A stretch of 25,680 nucleotides of DNA from positions 1 to 25,680 of the forward strand of contig JALWQC010000150.1 of the NCBI GenBank assembly GCA_027080755.1, written 5' to 3'. The position numbers and the translations under genes are program-made. Each line of letters begins with the position of its first letter. Positions within the stretch are counted from its first letter, which is position 1. This document shows, one piece after another, positions 8,428-14,636 of this stretch. The stretch is from Paracoccaceae bacterium. Its GTDB lineage: Bacteria; Pseudomonadota; Alphaproteobacteria; Rhodobacterales; Rhodobacteraceae. The notes under the pieces were generated by a model that saw only the letters and a program-made list of their open reading frames with translations, had not been told where the DNA came from and ran no database searches.

Positions 8428-9365
8428 ATCAGGTCCTCCTGTTTTGTATTGGCAAGACGCAGCAGCATCACCGGAATAACCAGCAACACCAGCATGGCAA
8501 TGGCCACGGCACTGGCCACGGGCCAGTCACGGTTGTTGAAGAATTCCGACCACAGGACCTTGCCTATCATCAGCGTGTCGGGACCGCCCAGCAAGGCGGG
8601 GATCACGAATTCCCCGATCGCCGGAATGAACACCAGCATAGAGCCGGCCAGAATTCCGGGCAGGGACAGCGGCAGGGTGATTTTCAGAAATGTGGTCAAC
8701 GGCCGTGCCCCGAGGTCGGCCGAAGCCTCCAGCAGGGAGCCGTCCAGCTTTACCAGATTGGCATAAAGCGGCAGGATCATGAACGGCAGGTAGGTGTATA
8801 CGATGCCGATATAGACGGCGATATCGGTCTGCATGATCACAAGCGGCTGGTCGATGATACCGATTTTCATCAGGACCGCATTCAGCAACCCCTTGTTTTT
8901 CAAAATCCCGATCCACGCATAGACCCGCAGCAGAAAAGAGGTCCAGAACGGCAGCACCACCAGCAACAGCAGCAAGGAGCGTTTCGGTTCCTCGCTGCGC
9001 GCGATGTAATAGGCCATCGGATAGCCAATCATCAGGGTTAACACCGTGGAAACAAACGCAATTTTAACAGAGGACCAGTAGGCCTTTATATACAGGCTGT
9101 CCTGCCAGAGATAGGCGTAGTTGTCGAAGGTGTATTTCAGGCTCCAGCCGTCGGGACCGTGGACGAACAGCGGCGAATAGGGCGGGCGGGCGATCATCGG
9201 CTCGGCCACGGAGATTTTCAGAACCACCAGAAAGGGGATCAGGAAAAACACCAGCAGCCACAGGGTCGGCACGGCAATCACCAGCCCGCGGCCGCTGAAA
9301 CCGATGGCGCGCAAAAACCGTTCCGTGCCCTTGCGCAGGCCGCTTTTGGGGGCCGGCCCGCTCAT
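8424..9365 (-). CDS. potH: Putrescine/spermidine ABC transporter permease, PotH/PotB type
   Basis: Encodes a 313-residue permease. After a basic N-terminal tail the first helix is at about 27-50 (GRGLVIAVPTLWLLVFFLI), followed by a long periplasmic loop and five further helices. The ATPase-docking loop LLEASADLGARPLTTFLKI is present. The frame opens 12 codons further upstream, but the ATG at 9365 overlaps the potG stop (ATGA) and gives MSGPAPKSG, so it is preferred. Paired with PotI it forms the transmembrane path for the polyamine importer. PotH proteins are slightly longer than PotB, which agrees with the 313-residue length. No anomalies are seen. Confidence 0.88.
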   Translation of the reverse strand: MSGPAPKSGLRKGTERFLRAIGFSGRGLVIAVPTLWLLVFFLIPFLVVLKISVAEPMIARPPYSPLFVHGPDGWSLKYTFDNYAYLWQDSLYIKAYWSSVKIAFVSTVLTLMIGYPMAYYIARSEEPKRSLLLLLVVLPFWTSFLLRVYAWIGILKNKGLLNAVLMKIGIIDQPLVIMQTDIAVYIGIVYTYLPFMILPLYANLVKLDGSLLEASADLGARPLTTFLKITLPLSLPGILAGSMLVFIPAIGEFVIPALLGGPDTLMIGKVLWSEFFNNRDWPVASAVAIAMLVLLVIPVMLLRLANTKQEDLI

Positions 9366-10498
9366 TTCGTCAACACCACGCCGGCGGCGGGGTTCCAGCA
9401 CAGATAGACCCGTTCATCCCATGTGATCGGGCTTTCCTCGTGCGAAAGATTCGCCTTGGTGACGCGCACAACCTTGCCGCTGTCCAGAACCACGCGGTAG
9501 ATGGACAGATTGCCCAGATAGGCGACCTCTTCCACCATGCCTTGCAGGACATTCCGAGCGTTTTGCGGCGCCTCGCGCGACAGGGTGATCTGTTCGGGGC
9601 GCACGGCCACCCAGACCCCCTGGCGGGCTTTTAGCCCGGCCATCGGCGGCGCCAGAATATCCCCGTCCGCCTCGGCCGAGCGGATGCGCAGCATGTCGGT
9701 GCCGCTGGCGTCCACCTCGCCGGAGAAAAGGTTAACAGAGCCGATAAAATCCGCCACATAGCGCGATCCGGGGCGTTCGTAGATTTCCTGCGGCTCGCCC
9801 ACCTGCACGATCTGCCCCGCGTCCATTACGCCAATGCGGGTGGACAGGGTCATCGCTTCTTCCTGATCGTGGGTCACGACGATAAAGGTCACCCCGAGGG
9901 TTTCCTGAATGCGGATCAACTCGAACTGGGTTTCCTCGCGCAGCTTTTTGTCCAGCGCGCCAAGGGGTTCGTCCAGCAGCAACAGTTTGGGCTGTTTGAC
10001 CCGCGAGCGGGCCAGCGCCACACGCTGCTGCTGCCCGCCCGACAACTGGTGTGGCTTGCGGGTGGCGAAATCCTCCAGCTTGACCATGCGCAACATGTCG
10101 GCAACACGCTCCATCGCCTCGCCCCGGGGCATCCCCTGGCGCAGCAGGCCGTAGGCCACGTTTTTTTCGACCGTCATATGCGGGAAAAGCGCGTAGGACT
10201 GGAACATCATGTTGGTTGGGCGGTGGTGGGGATCGATGCGGGCCATGTCCTGCCCGTCGATTTCGATCTGCCCCGCGCTGGGGGTTTCAAAACCGGCCAG
10301 CATCCGCAACAGGGTGGATTTCCCGCAACCGGAACCGCCCAGCAGGCAGAACAGCTCCCCTTTGTAGATATCGAGGGTTACATCGTCTACCGCGGTGAAA
10401 TCCCCGAAATTCTTGGTGATGTTGCGAATACGGATAAAGGGCTTTGCCGCGGGATCTGCCCACGGTTTGGCCTCGGCGGCAAGGGTTGGCGCAGCCAT
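9362..10498 (-). CDS. potG: Polyamine ABC transporter ATP-binding protein, PotG/PotA type
   Basis: Encodes a 378-residue ATPase. All nucleotide-binding motifs are present: Walker A GGSGCGKST (54-62), Q-loop glutamine near 100 (MMFQSYALFPH), signature LSGGQQQR (152-159), Walker B LLLLDEP (172-178) and the H-loop histidine at 210 (VTHDQEEA). A C-terminal regulatory TOBE-type domain with AVRPEQITL (about 298-306) places it in the PotA/PotG/UgpC class. It energises the PotHI channel. An AGGAGG site at 10503-10508 supports this start. It follows potF after 51 bases that hold a hairpin. The N-terminal 20 residues are alanine- and proline-rich and not part of the ATPase fold, as in PotG. Confidence 0.92.
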   Translation of the reverse strand: MAAPTLAAEAKPWADPAAKPFIRIRNITKNFGDFTAVDDVTLDIYKGELFCLLGGSGCGKSTLLRMLAGFETPSAGQIEIDGQDMARIDPHHRPTNMMFQSYALFPHMTVEKNVAYGLLRQGMPRGEAMERVADMLRMVKLEDFATRKPHQLSGGQQQRVALARSRVKQPKLLLLDEPLGALDKKLREETQFELIRIQETLGVTFIVVTHDQEEAMTLSTRIGVMDAGQIVQVGEPQEIYERPGSRYVADFIGSVNLFSGEVDASGTDMLRIRSAEADGDILAPPMAGLKARQGVWVAVRPEQITLSREAPQNARNVLQGMVEEVAYLGNLSIYRVVLDSGKVVRVTKANLSHEESPITWDERVYLCWNPAAGVVLTK

Positions 10499-10517
10499 CG
10501 GACCTCCTGATAAAGGG

Positions 10518-10542
10518 GGCGGGGCGCGCGAAACGCCCCGCC
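10518..10542 (-). promoter_or_regulatory. Intercistronic GC-rich stem-loop between potF and potG
   Basis: A perfect 9-base-pair stem (GGCGGGGCG at 10518-10526 and CGCCCCGCC at 10534-10542) with a 7-base loop lies 7 bases after the potF stop. On the minus strand it is followed by CCCTTTATC, a poor U tract, so complete termination is unlikely. As with oppA, a hairpin just after the binding-protein gene would raise the amount of PotF relative to the membrane parts by partial termination or by blocking 3' decay. This function is inferred from position. Confidence 0.65.
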
Positions 10543-10549
10543 AGACAGA

Positions 10550-11641
10550 TTACTGACCGGTTTTGATACGGGTCCATGCGCGGGTCATCAGACGATCCGT
10601 GCGCGCATCATACACAACCGAGGCCCAAAGCCGTTTCTTGGCTTCCGGTGTCGGGAAGATGCCCGGATCCTCGGTGATTTCCACATCGACCAGCGGCATG
10701 GAGGCCTTGTTGGCATTCGCATACCAGACATAGTTGGTGATATCGGCCGTGATCTGCGCATCCATGATGAAGTTGATGAATTTATGCGCATTTTCCGGAT
10801 GCGGCGCATCGGCCGGAATCGCCATCATATCGAACCACTGCAACGCCCCTTCCTTGGGGATCACATAGCCGATTTCCACGCCGTTATCGGCCTCTTCCGC
10901 GCGGGCCTGTGCCTGGAAGACATCGCCCGACCAGCCGACGGAAACGCAGACATCGCCATTGGCCAAATCATTGATATACTGGGAGGAATGGAAATACTTG
11001 ATATAGGGGCGGACCTTTTCCAGAAGGGCGGCGCCGGCCTCTATGTCCTCGGGTTTGGTGGAACGCGGATCCAGCCCCAGATAGTTCATCGCGGCGGGGA
11101 TCATCTCGGTCGGGGCGTCCAGCATGGTCACGCCGCAATCGCTCAGCTTGCTGACGATCTCGGGATCGAAAATGATCGACCAGCTGTCAACGGTGTAATC
11201 CTCGCCCAGACGTTCGGCGACGTCCCCGACGTTATAACCGATGCCCGTGGTGCCCCACATGTAAATGGTCGCATAGGTGTTGCCCGGATCGTAAACCGCC
11301 GCGCCGGCCATCAGGTCCGGATCCATGTTGGCCAGATTCGGCAACAGGGATTTGTCCAGCGGCTGATAGGCCCCCGCCGCGATCTGGCGCTGCAGGAAAT
11401 CCGAGGTCGGCACAACCACGTCATAGCCCGAGTTGCCGGTCAGCATTTTCGCTTCCAGCACCTCGTTGCTGTCGTAAACGTCGTAGTTGACCTTGATACC
11501 GGTCGCTTCCTCGAATTTGGCCAGCGTATCCTCGGCAATATAGTCCGACCAGTTGTAAACGTTCAGGACCGGCTCTTCCTCGGCCATGACGGTTGTGGCC
11601 GAAACGGTGGCAATTGCCGCCATCATAAGGGTTTTTTTCAT
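10550..11641 (-). CDS. potF: Periplasmic putrescine-binding protein, PotF type
   Basis: Encodes a 363-residue polyamine-binding protein. A Sec signal peptide of about 20 residues ends in VMA. The mature start carries LNVYNWSDYIAEDTLAKFEE, the signature of PotD/PotF, and DVVVPTSDFLQRQI follows near residue 75. Other markers are YMWGTTGIGYN and SVGWSGDVFQAQ in the central part. It binds putrescine or related diamines in the periplasm and hands them to PotGHI. An AAGGAG site at 11651-11656 fits this start. A 102-base gap separates it from the upstream glutamine-synthetase-like gene, enough for its own promoter. PotF is favoured over PotD because of the length and the putrescine-degrading neighbours. 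Confidence 0.9.
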   Translation of the reverse strand: MKKTLMMAAIATVSATTVMAEEEPVLNVYNWSDYIAEDTLAKFEEATGIKVNYDVYDSNEVLEAKMLTGNSGYDVVVPTSDFLQRQIAAGAYQPLDKSLLPNLANMDPDLMAGAAVYDPGNTYATIYMWGTTGIGYNVGDVAERLGEDYTVDSWSIIFDPEIVSKLSDCGVTMLDAPTEMIPAAMNYLGLDPRSTKPEDIEAGAALLEKVRPYIKYFHSSQYINDLANGDVCVSVGWSGDVFQAQARAEEADNGVEIGYVIPKEGALQWFDMMAIPADAPHPENAHKFINFIMDAQITADITNYVWYANANKASMPLVDVEITEDPGIFPTPEAKKRLWASVVYDARTDRLMTRAWTRIKTGQ

Positions 11642-11669
11642 GTCTTGTCTCTCCTTGTTGGTCTTTATC

Positions 11670-11685
11670 CGCCTGTTTGCAGGCG
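11670..11685 (-). other. Short hairpin in the potF leader region
   Basis: CGCCTG (11670-11675) and CAGGCG (11680-11685) form a perfect 6-base stem with a 4-base loop, about 29 bases upstream of the potF start. No T tract follows on either strand, so it is unlikely to be a terminator. It could be the 3' end structure of the upstream ligase transcript or a leader hairpin of potF. The evidence is positional only. Confidence 0.35.
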
Positions 11686-11743
11686 TGATTGCTGTTAATT
11701 TGGCCCCAGTTTACCCCCGAAAGGCAAGATGTTTTTTCACCAT

Positions 11744-13093
11744 TCATACCACCTCAAGGTAAGTCGCCACCTCGAAGGCATCCATACGGGCCGCAAAGCC
11801 GCGCAATTCCTGACGTTTTGTCAGGGTGAAAACGTCGCGCATCAGTTCGGGGAAGATGTTTGTGGTGGTGCGGCCGCTGGCGAACAGGTCGATGGCGTGG
11901 CTCCAGTCGCTGGGGATCTGGTCCAGATCCAGCGCGTAGGCATCGCCGGTGATCGGCGCGACGGGGTCCTGCGCTTTGGCCATGCCGTCAAGGGCCGCGC
12001 CCAGAACCGCCGCCAGCACCAGATAGGGGTTGGCATCCGCGCCGGCTACGCGGTGTTCGATCCGGCGCGATTTGCCCGGCCCGCCGGGGATGCGCACGGC
12101 TGCGGTGCGGTTTTCATAGCCCCAGCAAACCCCCGTCGGCGCATGGGCGCCGGGCGCCAGACGGCGGTAGGAATTCAGGTGCGGCGCAAAGACCAGCCCG
12201 CAGTCCGGCATGGCCTCCAGCAGACCATTGACCGCAGGGCGCATCGCGGGCGTGCCCCCGGCCCCGCCGTTGTCGAAAATATTGTTGCCGGCCCCGTCCA
12301 GAACCGAAAAATGCACATGCAGGCCGTTTCCGGCCAGATCCACAAAGGGTTTCGCCATGAAAGAGGCCGCAAACCCGTGCTTTCGTGCGATTCCCTTGAC
12401 GAAACGTTTGAAAAACGCCGCGTCATCCGCGATCTTTAGCGGATCGTCCCCGTGCATCAGGTTGACCTCGAACTGGCCGGCGCCGTTTTCCGCAATCGCC
12501 GCATCAATGTGGATATCGGCGGCTTCGCAGGCGTCGTAAATGTCGGCAAAAACGGCCTCGAACTGGTCCAGCTCGTCAATAGACAGCACCCCGTCCCCTT
12601 CCAGCCGCCGCCCGGTCAGGGGCGAAACGGGGGCTTTCGGCAAAGGGCCGGCGGGGTCGGTCAGGTAGAATTCCAGCTCCATCGCGCACACCGGTGTCAG
12701 GGCGGCTTCTTTGTAGCGCGCAACCACAGCCGCCAGAATCTGGCGCGGATCGACGGGCGAGGGGCTGCCGTCCTCCAGCCACATCCACAGCGGCAGCAGG
12801 GCAGAGGGGCGCTCCAGCCAGTCGTTGGCCAGAAGCCCGCGCCCTGTCGGTCGGGCAAAGCCGTCCCCGTCGCCGCTTTCGAATACCAGCGGATTGTCGG
12901 GGCTGTCCGTCCCCCAGATATCGACGCAGGAAATAGAGACCGGCATCCGCCCCCCCTCGCGCAGCATCTTTTCCGCCTGTTTGACCGGCAGCCGCTTCCC
13001 GCGCCAAACGCCGTTCAGATCGACAACAGCCGCGCGCAGGCTTTCGATTTCGGGGTGATCGGCCAGCCATTCCAGGGCCTGTTCCGGTGCCAT
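11744..13093 (-). CDS. Second glutamine synthetase-family ligase, PuuA-like
   Basis: Encodes a 449-residue glutamine-synthetase-family protein. Active-site motifs are intact: AMELEFYL with E139 and E141, ENGAGQFEVNL around 202-212, GLHVHFS with H259 and H261, NSYRRL near 307-312 and WGYENRT near 324-330. It is clearly a paralogue of puuA in this same window, but the two differ throughout, especially at the N-terminus (DLNGVWRGKRLPV here), so it is not a recent duplication. It probably ligates glutamate to an amine, possibly a different polyamine or monoamine from PuuA. It lies 102 bases upstream of potF, same strand, and heads the polyamine cluster. A GGAGAG site at 13098-13103 supports the start. 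The exact substrate is unknown. Confidence 0.82.
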   Translation of the reverse strand: MAPEQALEWLADHPEIESLRAAVVDLNGVWRGKRLPVKQAEKMLREGGRMPVSISCVDIWGTDSPDNPLVFESGDGDGFARPTGRGLLANDWLERPSALLPLWMWLEDGSPSPVDPRQILAAVVARYKEAALTPVCAMELEFYLTDPAGPLPKAPVSPLTGRRLEGDGVLSIDELDQFEAVFADIYDACEAADIHIDAAIAENGAGQFEVNLMHGDDPLKIADDAAFFKRFVKGIARKHGFAASFMAKPFVDLAGNGLHVHFSVLDGAGNNIFDNGGAGGTPAMRPAVNGLLEAMPDCGLVFAPHLNSYRRLAPGAHAPTGVCWGYENRTAAVRIPGGPGKSRRIEHRVAGADANPYLVLAAVLGAALDGMAKAQDPVAPITGDAYALDLDQIPSDWSHAIDLFASGRTTTNIFPELMRDVFTLTKRQELRGFAARMDAFEVATYLEVV

Positions 13094-13133
13094 GCGGCTC
13101 TCCAGTTGTTAACGATACGTCAAGGGTTGCCCT

Positions 13134-13162
13134 ATTCGCCAACAAGCGTGGATATCTGTCAA
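13134..13162 (-). promoter_or_regulatory. Possible sigma70-type promoter of the PuuA-like gene
   Basis: On the minus strand a consensus -35 box TTGACA (13157-13162) is followed after 17 bases by GCGAAT (13134-13139), a poor -10 box matching only its last three bases. The perfect -35 with a weak -10 suggests that an activator helps. The 14-base palindrome at 13174-13187 lies 11 bases upstream of the -35 box, a suitable place for such a regulator. Assigned by eye. Confidence 0.3.
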
Positions 13163-13173
13163 TCGGATTTTTT

Positions 13174-13187
13174 GTTTAACGTTAAAC
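13174..13187. promoter_or_regulatory. Perfect 14-base palindrome, probable regulator binding site
   Basis: GTTTAACGTTAAAC is a perfect palindrome in the gap between the PuuA-like gene (minus strand) and the TauA-like gene (plus strand). It is 81 bases from the start of the former and 291 from the latter, so it more likely serves the polyamine side. A half-like sequence, GTTAACGATAC, occurs nearby at about 13108-13118. No regulator gene is present in the window to pair with it. The size and symmetry fit a dimeric helix-turn-helix protein. Confidence 0.5.
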
Positions 13188-13478
13188 GACATTGCGTAAC
13201 AGTTTGGCGGTTTTTGCCTGCGGTTTTGCCTGAACGGGTCGAAAAAACCGCATGTTTCCGGCGCGGGGATGTGGAGGCTGCGTAAAACCGGTATTTATTG
13301 AAAAACTATATGTATTGGCCTTATTTCATCCGAAATACATTCGATTTATATAAGTATTCCCCCTTACAGTCCCTGCGTTTTTCCCCGAAAAACCCCGAAA
13401 TCCCCCTAACAATTCCCTTCCCTCCGGCCGGCTTCTGGGGCAAGTTATGCCTCGTAAAACCTTGCGAGCGAGCGCCCT

Positions 13479-14504
13479 ATGAAACAGTTTATACGATCCC
13501 TGTTGCTGGCCCTTTCGGCCGTCCTGCTGCCGGTGATGGCCCAAAGTGCGGTGACGGTCGGGTATTTCCGCGAGTGGCCGCTACCGTCCCTTTACGGGAA
13601 ATCCACAGGGGCCTTTGCAGAGGCCCTTGGCACGGATGTAAACTGGCGCGCCTATCCGAGCGGCGCCAAGATGCGGGCAGCCCTCGCCAACGGGGATATC
13701 GATATTGCGCTGTCGCTTGGCACGGTTCCGGTTCTGCTGGCAAAACTGGCCGGACAGGATATCCGCATTGTCGATATCGCTGTGGACTACAGCCGCAACC
13801 AGGGTTGCGTGGTGCGGCCGGATGTTGGTGCGGGGGCAGATCCGAAGGCTCTGGAAGGGGTGCGCGCGGCCCTGCCGATGGGCACGATCGTGCATTATGG
13901 TCTGCTGCAACAACTGGCCAAACTGGGGGTGAATGCCGCGACGATCGAATTCCGGGACATGTCGCCCCTGCGCGCCGCCACCGCCTTCGAGGCCGGAAAA
14001 ACCGGTATTGCCTGTGGCTGGGGGGCGATATTCCAGCGGCTTGCAGGGCGGGGAACCGATATCGCCAGCCTGCTGCCGGCCCCCGTAACCCCGCCCTATG
14101 TTTTCGACAGCATCGTTACCACCGACAGTTTTGCCAGTAAAAACAGCGACCTGCTGGCCCAGTTCCTGAAAACCCGCACCGACCTTGTGGGGCAGTTTCG
14201 CGAAACGCCGGAAACCATGCTGGCGGCCATTGCGCAGGAATCCGGCCTGACGGAAAGTGCCACCAAAGCCACGCTGCAAGGCTTCCGCTTTCCCCCTGTT
14301 GCCGAGCGTCTGGGCCAGGACTGGCTGGGCAAGGGCACAGGCGCGGTTCTGGCGGCCTTGGCGCAGTTTTTTGTGGAACAGGGCACGCTTGAAAAGGCCC
14401 CCGACGGGCTGGAGTCGCTGCCCAATGCGCAATATCTGCAAAGGGCCGAAAGCCTGCGCGCTGCGGCACAAAATGCACAAAACCCTGCCCCTGCAACGCA
14501 ATAA
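13479..14504 (+). CDS. TauA-like periplasmic substrate-binding protein (aliphatic sulfonate type)
   Basis: Encodes a 341-residue binding protein with a Sec signal peptide of about 23 residues (hydrophobic core, then AQSA). The body matches the TauA/SsuA/NrtA pattern: VTVGYFREW at the mature start, NWRAYPSGAKMRAALANGDIDIA near residues 55-75 (compare the SGA and ALASGDI segments of TauA), THY-like VHYGLLQQLAKLG near 140, and a CGWGAIFQRL segment where TauA has a tryptophan in its ligand pocket. It would bind taurine or another sulfonate in the periplasm. No permease or ATPase gene accompanies it, so it is an orphan here. It lies 132 bases upstream of a probable sulfite dehydrogenase on the same strand. 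The C-terminus is rich in A, N, P and Q and looks disordered. The ligand is not certain; the ribosome-binding site is weak. Confidence 0.7.
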   Translation: MKQFIRSLLLALSAVLLPVMAQSAVTVGYFREWPLPSLYGKSTGAFAEALGTDVNWRAYPSGAKMRAALANGDIDIALSLGTVPVLLAKLAGQDIRIVDIAVDYSRNQGCVVRPDVGAGADPKALEGVRAALPMGTIVHYGLLQQLAKLGVNAATIEFRDMSPLRAATAFEAGKTGIACGWGAIFQRLAGRGTDIASLLPAPVTPPYVFDSIVTTDSFASKNSDLLAQFLKTRTDLVGQFRETPETMLAAIAQESGLTESATKATLQGFRFPPVAERLGQDWLGKGTGAVLAALAQFFVEQGTLEKAPDGLESLPNAQYLQRAESLRAAAQNAQNPAPATQ

Positions 14505-14539
14505 ACGCGGTTTTTTTGCCGCAGACGGGATTTCGCCCC

Positions 14540-14569
14540 TTGGCAATAGCGCGCCGTCCCCTCTATAAA
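14540..14569 (+). promoter_or_regulatory. Probable sigma70-type promoter of the soe operon
   Basis: TTGGCA (14540-14545) and TATAAA (14564-14569) each match five of six consensus bases and are separated by 18 bases. An AT-rich tract follows, giving an expected start of transcription near 14576 and a leader of about 60 bases before the ATG at 14637. A GGGAGGG ribosome-binding stretch is at 14619-14625, somewhat far (11 bases) from the start. The promoter suggests that soeABC can be transcribed apart from the TauA-like gene. Confidence 0.5.
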
Positions 14570-14636
14570 TTAGCATATATAAATATAAACATCCTGCGTA
14601 AGGGATGGAAACACGAACGGGAGGGCGGTCACAACC

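Larger units (their letters stand above)
13094..13478. other. 385-base divergent intergenic region
   Basis: This gap separates the leftward polyamine cluster from the rightward TauA-like gene. It holds the palindrome at 13174-13187 and the possible leftward promoter. A small inverted repeat (TATTTC 13322-13327, GAAATA 13332-13337) lies in an AT-rich stretch of about 13290-13360, likely the rightward promoter area. The last 100 bases are rich in C and T on the plus strand. Short frames here lack ribosome-binding sites and I see no gene. A plus-strand frame starting at 13298 is in the wrong phase and only overlaps the TauA-like gene. Confidence 0.5.

Noticed and set aside
13298..14140. 280-codon plus-strand frame overlapping the TauA-like gene
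   Set aside because: Different phase from the real gene; its second half is arginine/glycine-rich shadow sequence and it has no ribosome-binding site.
14505..14560. Possible terminator after the TauA-like gene (GCGG, T run, CCGC)
   Set aside because: Only a 4-base stem with the T run as its loop; too weak to call a rho-independent terminator.
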